In this document: in pieces, positions 41,237 to 50,813 of the stretch
Layout: each line of letters starts with the position of its first letter
How positions within the stretch are numbered: the stretch's first letter is position 1
Assembly: GCA_903231505.1 (NCBI GenBank)
Contig: CAFBRK010000216.1
Coordinates: 151,635 to 215,634, forward strand
DNA length: 64,000 nucleotides
Source: Olavius algarvensis associated proteobacterium Delta 3
Lineage (GTDB): Bacteria > Desulfobacterota > Desulfobacteria > Desulfobacterales > CAFBRK01
Direction: 5' to 3'
Position numbers and translations under genes: made by a program
Notes under the pieces: model-generated
Database searches by the model: none
What the model was told of the DNA's origin: nothing
Seen by the model: only the letters and a program-made list of their open reading frames with translations

Positions 41237-43321
41237 TTATACCGGTGTCACTGTCACAAAGGTTTCGTGCAGGGCCGGACTGCCGCCGACGGTATCCGAT
41301 ACGTTCTCCTGCAGAAAACTGTCGGAGACTCCCCGGTTGTAGGAACGGGAAGCCCGTTTGGCTTGGTGACCGAAACCGTGGAGCATGAATACGGTTTCCG
41401 GATGGATCAGGTCGGTGACATGCGCCTTTAGCTGCCCGCTGCCGCGGGTTGAAGCGACTTCCACCAGATCCTTGTCCTGGATGCCCAGTTCCGAGGCTTT
41501 CGCAGAGTTGATCCACAGGGTGTTCTCCGGAACGATTTCATTCAGGTACGGGTTGTTCTGGGTCGATACATGAGTGTGCAGGGCGACCCTTCCGGTAACG
41601 AGCCGGAACTCGTTTCCGGAAGGCCGTTGGACCGGCCCGTAAGCCGGAAATGATTCGAACCCGGCATCCTCCAGCAGCGATGACGTGAATTCAATTTTTC
41701 CCGATGGTGTCTTCAACTTGAGCCCGTCCCCCCGATCCCAGAAGATCTTCTCCTTCCCGTAGGCCACAAAGCCCTTGGCATCAAAATCGTCTAGACCAAA
41801 GCCGGTGCCCTCCAATTGCCACTGAAGCAGCTCCTCCATGGATTCGTAGGGGAAGTAATCGCCGATCCCGATCCGCTCTCCGATCTGCTTCAGAATCATG
41901 GCACCATCGCGGGTGTCGTATCGCGGCTCCACGGCCTTTCGTCTGAGAAACATCTGAGGTTTCAATCCATTGGCCTGCTGAAAACAGTCGGTGCGCTCCA
42001 GGTAGCACGACTCCGGCAGCACCACATCCGAGTACGAGGCGATGTCGCTGTGGTTGATGTCGATGGTGACGATCAGGTCCAACTGTTCCAGCGCTTTCTT
42101 CGTCAGGCTTGCGTCGGGGATGGATCCCAGGGGTTCAAACCGGAAGGCGATGAGCGCTTTGATCGGGTATGGATCCTCGTTCAATATGGCGTTGGGCAGT
42201 ATCTGGGGAACACCGTGATTCGGGTCCGGCAGCGGAAAATCCGGGGTCCCCGCCTTGTCGAATCGGGGCACGCCGATCTTGGGAAAGTCCTGCTCGGTCA
42301 ACTTGCGAGCCGGCTTTCCACCCACCTCGCCCGGGCCTTTTTTGAAAAAGAGACCGCCCTTGACTTCAATGCTGCCCATCAGGGCATTGAGCATCAATAT
42401 GGCACGCCGTTGGAAAATCTCGTTGGCGTAATGGGCTCCCCGGTAACCGTAATGGAACACCACAGATGGTTTGTCCTGGCTCGTCTCACGGGCCAGTTTG
42501 ACGATTTCCTCGGCGGGAATACCGGTTTCGTCCTCGGCCCACTCGGGTGTGTAGGCCTGGACAAAATCCTGCAACGCATCGAGGCCGTGAACCCATTTGT
42601 CGACATAGGCCTCGTCGTAGAGGCGTTCCTTGAGGATGGTATGGATCAGGGCGTAATTCAGGGCAAGGTCCGTCCCGGGCCGGATCATCCAGTAGCGGTG
42701 GGCTTTTGTTGCGGTGACAGTCACCCGGGGATCGATATAGGTCAGTTTTGCCCCGTTTTCCAGGGCATGTGTCAGATTGTTTACTTCCTTTACGGAAATC
42801 GCTTCGAAGATGTTTCTGCCGTAAAGAACAATGTGCTTGGTATTTTTATAATCAATCCCCACCTGGCCGTCTGTTAGCCCGAAGAGGCTCCTGCAGGCGG
42901 TATTTACCGAGCCTTTACATAGGGCGTCATGGGTGAAATGGTTCGGGGATCCAATGGCCTTCAGAAAAGTTTTGCTGACATGGGTGGCCAGTTGCGTCCG
43001 TTCACCCAAGACCACGCTCTGTCCACCGTGGGTGTCGATGATCCCCCGAAGCTTTTCGCCGATGTAATCCAGGGCCTCATCCCAACTGACCTTCCGCCAT
43101 TTTCCACTTCCCCGCTCACCGTCCCGGATCATTGGGTACTGCAGGCGCTCGTTGTCGTAGAGCATGTTGATGCCGGCGGCACCCCGGGGGCACAGGCTGC
43201 CTTCCATTCCCGCGACGTGGGGGTTGCCCTCGATCCATTTTACCTGCCCGCTCTCGGTCAATACCCGGATCGGGCAGCGAATGGAACACATAAAACAAAG
43301 ACTGTAAATTTCTTTTCCCAT
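41237..43321 (-). CDS. Molybdopterin-dependent oxidoreductase catalytic subunit
   Basis: The start is set at MGKEIYSLC, seven bases after GGAGG, giving 694 residues. The N-terminal [4Fe-4S] motif is CFMCSIRCPIRV...GSLCPRG. The Mo ligand is probably Cys in THDALCKGSVNTA. Typical bis-MGD motifs follow (GRNIFEA, ALNYALIHTIL, VVLPESCYLERTDCFQQANGL), with the C-terminal NPYLNEIVPENTLWIN cap. There is no Tat signal, so it works in the cytoplasm. It is closest in feel to the polysulfide/thiosulfate reductase and formate dehydrogenase groups, but the substrate is open. The soluble partners encoded next to it (ferredoxin, flavoprotein, HoxU-like) suggest NAD(P)-linked catalysis. Confidence 0.92.
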   Translation of the reverse strand: MGKEIYSLCFMCSIRCPIRVLTESGQVKWIEGNPHVAGMEGSLCPRGAAGINMLYDNERLQYPMIRDGERGSGKWRKVSWDEALDYIGEKLRGIIDTHGGQSVVLGERTQLATHVSKTFLKAIGSPNHFTHDALCKGSVNTACRSLFGLTDGQVGIDYKNTKHIVLYGRNIFEAISVKEVNNLTHALENGAKLTYIDPRVTVTATKAHRYWMIRPGTDLALNYALIHTILKERLYDEAYVDKWVHGLDALQDFVQAYTPEWAEDETGIPAEEIVKLARETSQDKPSVVFHYGYRGAHYANEIFQRRAILMLNALMGSIEVKGGLFFKKGPGEVGGKPARKLTEQDFPKIGVPRFDKAGTPDFPLPDPNHGVPQILPNAILNEDPYPIKALIAFRFEPLGSIPDASLTKKALEQLDLIVTIDINHSDIASYSDVVLPESCYLERTDCFQQANGLKPQMFLRRKAVEPRYDTRDGAMILKQIGERIGIGDYFPYESMEELLQWQLEGTGFGLDDFDAKGFVAYGKEKIFWDRGDGLKLKTPSGKIEFTSSLLEDAGFESFPAYGPVQRPSGNEFRLVTGRVALHTHVSTQNNPYLNEIVPENTLWINSAKASELGIQDKDLVEVASTRGSGQLKAHVTDLIHPETVFMLHGFGHQAKRASRSYNRGVSDSFLQENVSDTVGGSPALHETFVTVTPV

Positions 43322-43441
43322 GTAACTCCTCCCATCACGCATCGATTTAAGAACTATGTAAGATGGTTCTGAACTATCACCGTTATACCTGCGAAGAATG
43401 CGTTCAAACGCCCATAATTAAAATGATCGCTACAATGAACA

Positions 43442-43456
43442 GCAATATTTATACCA
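43442..43456 (-). promoter_or_regulatory. Possible sigma-54 promoter of the molybdoenzyme cluster
   Basis: The minus strand reads TGGTATAAATATTGC, with GG and GC correctly spaced and a TTGC -12 box; positions 4 and 6 depart from consensus. It is about 120 bases before the catalytic subunit start. A sigma-54 activator is encoded 5.5 kb away. From 43457 to 43965 no gene is supported. Confidence 0.5.
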
Positions 43457-43965
43457 GTCCAAAGTCATGGAAAAACTTACCATGTAGAATCTTTTCAACA
43501 TGTGTTTCGAGTTGAAATAGTTGATATTTTTTTGAGCCCAAATCGACAGTGCCACCCCATGGCGGTGCCTGGTACCAATGTTGGCAACTTAAAAATGCAA
43601 TATTTTTATGGCACTCTTCTATGCTCTTCATTTTATACAAAATTTCTCCAAATTACGGAGATCCGCGCTGTCGAGGGCCGGTGATGATCGGTTTTCCCGA
43701 TTGCGGGAGGACCATGAAAATCGAGGCAGGTAGCTCTGGAGACCTTATCTATCCATTCGTAATTACTCAATAATTATTAAAAAATTCCGGCTTAGAGGCG
43801 CCATGGTCGGCGATGGCATATAGCTTGCTATACTTCACAAACAATACGCCCAGCTGTGCCATATCCGGGGAGGTAACCCGGACGCCGGCACGGCGGAGCC
43901 TCCCGGGCAACGGAACGCCTTCAAAAAGCTGAGCACCCATTGAACTCAAATATCCAAAAGCTGCT

Positions 43966-44376
43966 GTGACGGACATCCAACCAAATTCGGAAAAATCGAC
44001 ATCCCTGGCTTGGGAAATCGGCAAGGCGATACTGATCGGCGTCGGTGGAAGTCTTCTCTTGATTCTGTTTCTATCGACAATTCTCCACGTATCATCAGTG
44101 AGAGCATACATTCCATGGATCATCGCCTTCAATGGGGCGATGTCCGGATACTCTCTGGTCGACAAAACACGGGACACCGTGCGCCGCAAAAAACTGACCT
44201 CAGCCATGATCGGCGCCGCAATCGCGGGCATCACCATCCTGATGATGGTTGTGATGTCGACCTTATATATCGGCGAAAATTTGCTGACCCTAAATGATGT
44301 TATCTTTTTCCTGCTCGGCGGTGTCATCGGAAGCGAACTCGGGACACTGCTCGGCGTGAAGTATTTCAAGCTTTAG
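43966..44376 (+). CDS. Small membrane protein upstream of the TauE-type exporter
   Basis: 136 residues from a GTG. Four hydrophobic segments (about 20-38, 48-63, 80-99 and 110-128), Gly-rich, ending with FLLGGVIGSELGTLLGVKYFKL. No cysteines. It is spaced 37 bases from the exporter gene and may be an accessory subunit. A long frame on the opposite strand overlaps it but has no coding character. Confidence 0.65.
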   Translation: MTDIQPNSEKSTSLAWEIGKAILIGVGGSLLLILFLSTILHVSSVRAYIPWIIAFNGAMSGYSLVDKTRDTVRRKKLTSAMIGAAIAGITILMMVVMSTLYIGENLLTLNDVIFFLLGGVIGSELGTLLGVKYFKL

Positions 44377-44413
44377 ATCGGGCGATTAAATCCCCATAAA
44401 AAAGGAGGAAAGA

Positions 44414-46120
44414 ATGAAGAAAAAGGTGTTTTTGTTCAGGGCGATCTTGCTCGGATGCCTGCTAATCGCGACTCTGCCTGGGAGCGCGCTTGCAGCCGCC
44501 AAGATCTCAGCACCTGAATACAAGGCCGGGGACACGGTGACCATCGAGGGATCGATTGCACCGGGACAGGATCTGTACATTGCTGTGGCCCAGCAGGATA
44601 TGTTTGCCCCGCAGGATACGGACGGCGTCCATGAAATCAAACGGTTCAAAAAAGATGCCAAGAAAGCAAACTTTAACCTGGATACCAAAATCCCTCCGCT
44701 GTACTACCTGATCACCACCAATCCGGAGGCATTCGGTAAAGAGGGGAAGAAAAAATTTGGAGGTCCGTCGGTCCTTCTGGGGAAGGGTAACGGAATCTAC
44801 TCCACGACGATGTTTTATCTGAAAAAGAAATTTGCCGACGTCGATTCCGATGTCAAACCGATGCTGGGCCCCATTGCGTCCGAAGACCAGTGGAACTTTC
44901 TCCGATACGCCAACACGTCTGCGTTCGGGATCAACACCATTGTCAAAGAAGGCAATAAGGTGGGAAAGGTCGTGATTTTTTCCCGTACGGTGATCACCGA
45001 CTACGACACCAGCAACAACTACTGGGACAAGGGGACCAGTATCAATCTGGACAAAAAGACCGGAAAATTTATCGCGTCTTTAAAGACTTACCGCCATACG
45101 GCGCCGGATACAAAATTCGACGTGTACATCAATGGCGCAAAATCCGGAGACTACACCGTCTCTGCCAACGGGTTCTGGCTGGCCAGGGCATACCGTTACA
45201 TGCATCCGATCTGGATCATCATCGGTGCGATTCTCGTGGGGACCTATTTCTCCATGATCGGCGCGGCCGGCGGGATGCTCATGGCGGCATTCCAGGTCCT
45301 GATTGTCCAAACGGCCGGGCCGGTGGGCATCAATGCGGCCAACGTGCTGAAACCGTCCAACATGGCCCTGACCCTGTTCTCTCCCCTGGGCTCTTTCTAC
45401 CGGTACGCGGTCGTGGAAAGACGGGTGGCCTGGCCGGTGGGGCTTTCCTTCGGCGTCGGTATTTTCATTGGTTCGATATGGCTGGGCAAATATGTCTCGG
45501 CCTACCTGCCGATGAAAGCCTACAAGGAATGGCTGGCCATCCTGGTGGTCATCATGGGTATCCAGACCCTGAGGGAATTGAGACCCAAAGCCATGGAGAA
45601 GCGGAAAAACATCAAGGCGATGATGAAAAAATTCAATGATGCCGTCGCCAAGGCAAAATCCGAAGGCACCTCCGTGGAAATGGGACGGATCGAACCGGTC
45701 AAGACCGGGCTTACCGATTACCGCTTCAAATTCTGGGGCGAAGAGTTCAAGATCAACCCCCTGCTGTTCGGTATCCTGGGCCTCGGCATCGGCGTGGTGT
45801 CACGATCGTTCGGCATCGGCGGCGGGTTCCTGCTGGTACCGGCCATGACCACCCTTGGTGCGCTTCCCATGTACGTCGCGGTACCGATTTCGCTGATCGG
45901 GACCAGTTTTTCCAGTGTCGGCGCCTTTATCGGGTACCTGATGATCGGTTACCTTCCGGACATGTGGCTGATGATCTCGATCATCATCGGCGGTTTTGTC
46001 GGCGGCATGCTCGGCAGCCGGGCCCAGAAGCTGTTCAGCGAGAAAACGCTGAAAATCGTGCTGGCTATCACGCTGTTCTTTTTGTTCTTCCGGTTCTTCA
46101 AAATCGAGATCTGGATCTAA
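44414..46120 (+). CDS. TauE/SafE-type exporter with a large periplasmic N-terminal domain
   Basis: 568 residues. A Sec-type signal segment (about 8-28) precedes a 225-residue periplasmic beta-rich domain (from ISAPEYKAGDTVTIEG). Then about eight membrane helices carry the paired TSUP motifs GAAGGMLMAAFQVLIVQTAGPVGINAANVLKPSN and FGIGGGFLLVPAMTTLGALPMYVAVPISLIG. Between the two halves lies a charged cytosolic loop (about 390-440). Sulfate reducers carry such long TauE proteins beside sulfur genes. Likely substrate: sulfite or a related sulfur anion. AGGAGG ribosome site. It is followed by a strong hairpin and another membrane protein. Confidence 0.9.
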   Translation: MKKKVFLFRAILLGCLLIATLPGSALAAAKISAPEYKAGDTVTIEGSIAPGQDLYIAVAQQDMFAPQDTDGVHEIKRFKKDAKKANFNLDTKIPPLYYLITTNPEAFGKEGKKKFGGPSVLLGKGNGIYSTTMFYLKKKFADVDSDVKPMLGPIASEDQWNFLRYANTSAFGINTIVKEGNKVGKVVIFSRTVITDYDTSNNYWDKGTSINLDKKTGKFIASLKTYRHTAPDTKFDVYINGAKSGDYTVSANGFWLARAYRYMHPIWIIIGAILVGTYFSMIGAAGGMLMAAFQVLIVQTAGPVGINAANVLKPSNMALTLFSPLGSFYRYAVVERRVAWPVGLSFGVGIFIGSIWLGKYVSAYLPMKAYKEWLAILVVIMGIQTLRELRPKAMEKRKNIKAMMKKFNDAVAKAKSEGTSVEMGRIEPVKTGLTDYRFKFWGEEFKINPLLFGILGLGIGVVSRSFGIGGGFLLVPAMTTLGALPMYVAVPISLIGTSFSSVGAFIGYLMIGYLPDMWLMISIIIGGFVGGMLGSRAQKLFSEKTLKIVLAITLFFLFFRFFKIEIWI

Positions 46121-46132
46121 CCCTTGCCCAAT

Positions 46133-46164
46133 GGGGGGAGAGGCGCCCGGGCGCCTTTCCCCCC
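46133..46164. terminator. GC-rich hairpin after the TauE-type exporter gene
   Basis: GGGGGG-AG-AGGCGCCC pairs with GGGCGCCT-TT-CCCCCC, a stem of about 14 bp. No long T-run follows, so readthrough into the next gene 20 bases later is likely; it may set the expression ratio. Confidence 0.55.
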
Positions 46165-46184
46165 GTTCACGGAATTGATTGACC

Positions 46185-46799
46185 ATGGACGAACTACTCG
46201 ACATCGTATGGTTTAAGATCCTTGCCGGGGTGCAGTATGGAAAAGAGTTGCTCGACATCCTTTTCAGCCCCCTCAATCTCCTGGGGCCGGCCATGGCCAT
46301 CCTGCTGATCGCGGCGGTGACGGTGGTGTGCACCAGGTTCCTGACAAAAAACATAAAAACCAGACGGTACCGAGAGCTCCAAAAGGAGTTCCTGCACTGG
46401 TATAACCTGCGCCAGGAGGCACTTAACTGTGAAGATCCGGACAAAGGAAAACTGCTCGCGAAAAATATCGATCAGGGAAAGCTGAACCGCGTGTATTACG
46501 ATTATTTTTTTGAAGGGCTGATGCTCAGCTTCCTGACGAAATATATCCCCATTCTGACCGTCCTGGCCTATGTCAATGAAGCCTACCGCCGGGAAAACCT
46601 GATGGCCCTTTTCGGACGGGACTATATTTTCAGGTACGGTGGGAACAACGGCGATCCAGTGCTGGTCGGGTCGGTATTCTGGTTTGTTCTGTCCATCCTG
46701 ATCGTTTACCTGGCATGGTCCGGCCTTTCTAAAATGATCCGTCGGTACTTACCAAACCAGAAGCCACCTGTCGCGTCTCTCCCATCGGCACCGGCATAA
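46185..46799 (+). CDS. Membrane protein of unknown function (TauE-linked)
   Basis: 204 residues from the ATG of MDELLDIV. Three hydrophobic segments: about 22-46 (FSPLNLLGPAMAILLIAAVTVV), a short one near 120, and 160-182 (GSVFWFVLSILIVYLAWSGL). A basic helical region rich in Arg/Lys lies between them (NIKTRRYRELQKEFLHWYNLRQEAL). The ribosome site is weak. It presumably works with the exporter encoded upstream. Confidence 0.65.
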   Translation: MDELLDIVWFKILAGVQYGKELLDILFSPLNLLGPAMAILLIAAVTVVCTRFLTKNIKTRRYRELQKEFLHWYNLRQEALNCEDPDKGKLLAKNIDQGKLNRVYYDYFFEGLMLSFLTKYIPILTVLAYVNEAYRRENLMALFGRDYIFRYGGNNGDPVLVGSVFWFVLSILIVYLAWSGLSKMIRRYLPNQKPPVASLPSAPA

Positions 46800-46917
46800 A
46801 CAATCCTAACAAATTTGATAAATTAATTAACATCCGTATAATAAGCTTCTCTTCCGGACAAATTGAGGGAAACATAATTTTACGCCCGGCATGGCGTTTC
46901 AAGGAGGATGTACGGGT

Positions 46918-47400
46918 ATGCGATCATATGTGGCCCGAATTGCCATATTCATCGGTCCGCTGATCTGGATCATGGCCAGACCCGGCGCAGCCCTGGCCAC
47001 CCAGACCCATGGCGGCGCCGAGGGTCTTATCGCCCATCAGCTCGCCCATCTGTTTTACCTGGTGTCCATGGGCGTATTCATTTACTGGCTCCGCAAACGC
47101 CGCTTGGTGGCGGAATCCGGCTGGCGAATGATCCAATTTGCGGCAGCCTTCCTGATCATCTGGAACTTCGACACGTTCTTCGTCCACCTGCTTGACGAAA
47201 CTCCTGGGATTATCCGCACCTATCGCCTGAGCCCTTGGACCATCCGAATAGAAACCGAACCGGGTTTCGAGGCGTTGGCCAGTATTTACTACCTCGCCAA
47301 GCTGGATCATCTTTTCTGCGTGCCGGCCTTGTGGTTGCTGTACATAGGGCTCAAACGGTTGAGCAGTGGGAACCTGAAGGCTGGGGGGGACGTACCATGA
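46918..47400 (+). CDS. Membrane protein upstream of the second sensor kinase
   Basis: 160 residues from the ATG 12 bases after AAGGAGG. Signal-like first helix (about 6-24), then a His-containing segment (THGGAEGLIAHQLAHLFYLV) and further hydrophobic helices (about 40-52, 72-88 and 125-145). The Asp/His motifs in FDTFFVHLLDE and AKLDHLF could bind a ligand. It overlaps the kinase start by four bases (ATGA), so it is probably the sensor partner or input module of that kinase. Confidence 0.7.
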   Translation: MRSYVARIAIFIGPLIWIMARPGAALATQTHGGAEGLIAHQLAHLFYLVSMGVFIYWLRKRRLVAESGWRMIQFAAAFLIIWNFDTFFVHLLDETPGIIRTYRLSPWTIRIETEPGFEALASIYYLAKLDHLFCVPALWLLYIGLKRLSSGNLKAGGDVP

Positions 47401-48944
47401 CGGTTTCCTTTGCACCCATTTGGGCGGTGGACGTTATCGGCTCGATCCTGATGATCGTGCTATCCATCCTCTGTTTCCGTCTGGCCCGTCAGTTGAAGCG
47501 ACGGGAAGCCGATAATATCATGTGGACCTATCTGGTCTGGATCTGCTCCGCATTGACGATTTTTGCTGTGTCTCGATCCGCCGGCCACATCCTCAAACAG
47601 ATTCTCCTGCTGACCGGATCGCCTCACCTATGGGCTTCCATCAGCCCGTTCAGCGGTGCCGTGAACACCTTCACCTTTATCCTGGTTGGCGGGTTGACGC
47701 TGTTTTTCGAGCGGACCTGGGACATCAACCAGGAAGTCATCCAGGATCGCCGGAGCCTCCAGAACGCCCACAGCGAACTGCTCTACCTGAACGAAAACCT
47801 GGAGCGGCTTGTGACCGAACGAACCGAAGAACTGGCGTTGTCGGAGCAAAAATACCGGGGTATTTTCGAAGCGTCCAGAGACATGATCCTGGTCACTGCG
47901 CCGAACGGCCGGGTTGTCGAAATGAATCCGGCCGGATACCAGATGCTCGGTTTTCAATCGTTGAAGAACGAAAACGGAGAGGCCAATTCCCGGGATTTTT
48001 TCTCCAGCCCGAAGGATTGCGAAGGGATACTTTCGAGCATCAATGCCAAAGGTTTTGTTTCGAATATCGAAATGGATTTGAAACATACCGACGAGAGGCG
48101 CATCCGTTCGCTGATTAGCGGCAGTCTGGACCAGGGGGCTGCAGAGCGGGACAGTACCATCCATTTTCTGGTAAAAGACATCGAAGAGCGTCGCCGGATC
48201 GAGGAGCAGATCGCCCAGGCCGACAAACTGGCCTCCATCGGCCAGCTGTCCGCCGGGATCGCCCATGAGATCAACAACCCATTAGGCGTCATGCTCGGAT
48301 ACACCCAACTCCTGATTCGTCAAACCAAGGAGGGTTCAGAGACCTTCCAAGATCTAAAGACCATAGAAAAACATGTCCGTAATTGTAAAACGATCGTGGA
48401 GGATTTGCTCCATTTCGCGCGGACGTCACCACCCAAGGAAACAACCATCCGCATCGACGCCGCCATGGACGATGTGTTGAACTTCGTCCGGCAACATGCG
48501 GAGATGGAGCGCATGCAAATCATCCGTGAATACGACCCGAGCGTACTTGAAATGAGGTTGGACGAGAAGAAAATGAAACAGGTCTTTATGAACCTGATCA
48601 TGAATGCCCGCCACGCCATTGGCGAAACAGGAATATTAACCATCAACACCGCCTACAACCCGGAGGGAAAATCGGTTGAAATCCGGATTTCCGACAATGG
48701 CCACGGCATCGACAAACAAAATCTGTCGCGCATCTTTGACCCCTTTTTCACGACAAAACCCACGGGTGAAGGGACCGGTCTTGGTCTGTCCGTCAGTTAT
48801 GGGATTGTCAAAAACCATGGTGGAGACATCCGCGTTGAAAGCATCCCCGGTGAAGGTTCGACATTCGCAATAATTTTACCGGTGGTCCCCCCGAACATTT
48901 CAGATGAAAGCAAAATTGATGGCAAAATCGCTGCTGATCGTTGA
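47397..48944 (+). CDS. Sensor histidine kinase with membrane N-terminus and PAS domain
   Basis: The start is the ATG overlapping the previous stop (515 residues). Three hydrophobic segments in the first 110 residues (8-26, 45-65 and 82-105) form the membrane input. A coiled coil (RRSLQNAHSELLYLNENLERLV) leads to a PAS domain (about 150-265), then the H-box SAGIAHEINNPLGVM (about 290) and HATPase with SDNGHGIDKQN and GTGLGLSVS. It overlaps the response-regulator gene by 41 bases, so the two form a system. Inputs unknown; neighbours suggest sulfur or molybdoenzyme metabolism. Confidence 0.92.
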   Translation: MTVSFAPIWAVDVIGSILMIVLSILCFRLARQLKRREADNIMWTYLVWICSALTIFAVSRSAGHILKQILLLTGSPHLWASISPFSGAVNTFTFILVGGLTLFFERTWDINQEVIQDRRSLQNAHSELLYLNENLERLVTERTEELALSEQKYRGIFEASRDMILVTAPNGRVVEMNPAGYQMLGFQSLKNENGEANSRDFFSSPKDCEGILSSINAKGFVSNIEMDLKHTDERRIRSLISGSLDQGAAERDSTIHFLVKDIEERRRIEEQIAQADKLASIGQLSAGIAHEINNPLGVMLGYTQLLIRQTKEGSETFQDLKTIEKHVRNCKTIVEDLLHFARTSPPKETTIRIDAAMDDVLNFVRQHAEMERMQIIREYDPSVLEMRLDEKKMKQVFMNLIMNARHAIGETGILTINTAYNPEGKSVEIRISDNGHGIDKQNLSRIFDPFFTTKPTGEGTGLGLSVSYGIVKNHGGDIRVESIPGEGSTFAIILPVVPPNISDESKIDGKIAADR

Positions 48945-50313
48945 CGACGAAAAAGATCTGCTTCATCTGCTGAAGCGAAGTTTGGCTCCTGATCTGGGAT
49001 GCCGCATTGAAACTGCGTCTTCCGGCAAAGAAGCTCTGGACACGATCGCCGCCGATAATTTTGATCTTGTGCTGGCGGATATCAAGATGCCCCGGATGGA
49101 TGGACTCGAGCTGCTGGATATCATCAAGAAACGATATCCTGACCTGACGGTGGTGATGATGACCGCATTCGGTCAGATCGACACGGCGGTGGAAGCCATG
49201 AAATACGGCGCCTACGATTTCATCACCAAGCCCTTTGATCATGAGGCACTTGTGGTTCGTCTGGAAAAAGCGCTGGAGCGCAGCAGTCTGCTGAAGGAGA
49301 ACCTCCGTCTGAAAATGGAGTGCCGGGGGGACTCTGTGTTCCAGAAAATTATCGGGAAAACACCCATCATGCAACGGCTTTTTGAAACCATAAAAATGGT
49401 CGCCAATACCGACCTGACGGTTCTCATCACCGGCGAATCCGGAACCGGGAAAGATCTGACCGGAAGGGCCATCCACGCGTTGAGCCCTCGACGTCACGGA
49501 CCGTATGTGTCGGTGAATTGTCCCACCGTCCCTGAACAGATTTTGGAAAGCGAGTTGTTCGGGTACCGGAAGGGGGCGTTCACCCACGCCACCCAAAACA
49601 AGGTGGGTCTGTTTCAGGAAGCCGATGGGGGTACGATATTCTTAGACGAAATCGGCGATATCAGTCCGACGATTCAGACCAAGCTACTGAGGGTCCTCCA
49701 GGAAAAAGAGATCAAACCTTTGGGAAGTCCAAAATCCGTCGGGATCGATGTGCGCATCATTGCCTCCACCAACCAGAATCTAACCGCCAAGATAAGGGAA
49801 AAAACCTTTAGAGAGGACTTCTTTTACCGTCTCAATGTGCTTCCAGTCCGGATGCCGCCCCTTCGTGAGCGGGCTGAAGATATTCCGCTGATCGCCAGCC
49901 ACCTTCTGGAGAAACACTGCGCCCAGTTGAACAAACCGATGAAACGGTTTTCAAAGGATCTCATGGACGCGTTCCTGGTCCGACACTGGGAAGGAAACGT
50001 GCGGGAGATGGAAAACATCATCATTCAGGGCATCATGTTCTCAGGTGACGATGAGATTCATCCTCGCGATGTGGGGATCCAGACGACGGATGGTGCCTCG
50101 GGATCCACTCCGGATGAGCCTCTGTTGAAACAGCCTTACAAGCAGGCCAAGGAGAAAATGCTTCGACAGTTCAATAGTGCATTCATCGGCCGACTGTTGA
50201 TCCAAAGCGGCGGGAACGTAACCCAGGCGGCGCGCCAGTGCGGTCTGGAACGTCAGGCGCTACAGCAAATCATGCGCCGTTACGGAATAAAAGCAGATGA
50301 TTTCCGGAAGTAG
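48904..50313 (+). CDS. Sigma-54-dependent response regulator (second system)
   Basis: 469 residues. Receiver (about 8-125; phospho-Asp in LVLADIKMPRMDG), AAA+ domain with Walker A GESGTGKD, FLDEIGDISPTIQTKLLRVLQEKE, and a C-terminal Fis-type helix-turn-helix (NVTQAARQCGLERQALQQIM). The sigma-54 contact loop reads GAFTHA instead of GAFTGA; I recall His at this place in other deltaproteobacterial regulators. The start is uncertain since two in-frame ATGs overlap the kinase end without a ribosome site. It may regulate the molybdoenzyme promoter at 43442 or the TauE genes. Confidence 0.93.
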   Translation: MKAKLMAKSLLIVDDEKDLLHLLKRSLAPDLGCRIETASSGKEALDTIAADNFDLVLADIKMPRMDGLELLDIIKKRYPDLTVVMMTAFGQIDTAVEAMKYGAYDFITKPFDHEALVVRLEKALERSSLLKENLRLKMECRGDSVFQKIIGKTPIMQRLFETIKMVANTDLTVLITGESGTGKDLTGRAIHALSPRRHGPYVSVNCPTVPEQILESELFGYRKGAFTHATQNKVGLFQEADGGTIFLDEIGDISPTIQTKLLRVLQEKEIKPLGSPKSVGIDVRIIASTNQNLTAKIREKTFREDFFYRLNVLPVRMPPLRERAEDIPLIASHLLEKHCAQLNKPMKRFSKDLMDAFLVRHWEGNVREMENIIIQGIMFSGDDEIHPRDVGIQTTDGASGSTPDEPLLKQPYKQAKEKMLRQFNSAFIGRLLIQSGGNVTQAARQCGLERQALQQIMRRYGIKADDFRK

Positions 50314-50813
50314 AGGCTGCGGGTACGGCTAGTCTAAGGTCGCTCCAGGCAGAGAGAGGTGACTCCAGTCTTTGTTTATATCCGAATATCGAAATCCGAA
50401 ATCCGAAACAAATTCAAACACCTTCCGATGCCCACGAGAAAAACCCCATCATCGTCTTGCCGCATTACGATCTTGTCGGTTGTATGTTGACTTTGGTCTG
50501 GTCTGCGTTAGCGTAATGGTCGATTTACCACTTCGGAGTCAATCCAAAGGTTGACGCCTTTAAAAGGGGCTTCCCCTGTCCGGCGCGACCCTGCCAGAAC
50601 CTGTTGCAGCGAAAACCACAGCCACCTCGAATCCCAGACGCGTTCTTTGGACAACAACAGACATCAGCTTTCTGAATCCTGCCTCAGCTGCAGGTGGGGC
50701 CACCACCTTTTCCCATCTCTTTGACTGTAAAGACGGTCGTTATAGCCGGTGATGCCGGTCGGCGCTAATCGTTTGTTTAAAAAGATTCCCGAACGGCCAG
50801 AAAGGAGCGAACC
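50314..50813. other. Intergenic region without a gene
   Basis: 500 bases between the regulator and the 618-residue unknown gene. The only pattern is a 7-bp unit CGAAATC repeated three times with a final CGAAACA (50390-50410), a repeat common in the spacers of related genomes. No promoter or RNA structure stands out. Confidence 0.4.

Noticed and set aside
41816..42877. Long plus-strand open frame opposite the molybdoenzyme gene
   Set aside because: It is antisense to a well-supported gene in a GC-rich region and has no family motifs or ribosome site.
43609..43624. TGGCACTCTTCTATGC as a sigma-54 promoter for the membrane protein and TauE genes
   Set aside because: The GG and GC are 11 rather than 10 bases apart, which normally abolishes function.
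43767..44369. 200-codon minus-strand frame opposite the small membrane protein
   Set aside because: The plus-strand frame has regular membrane helices and is followed by a related gene; the minus frame has none of this.
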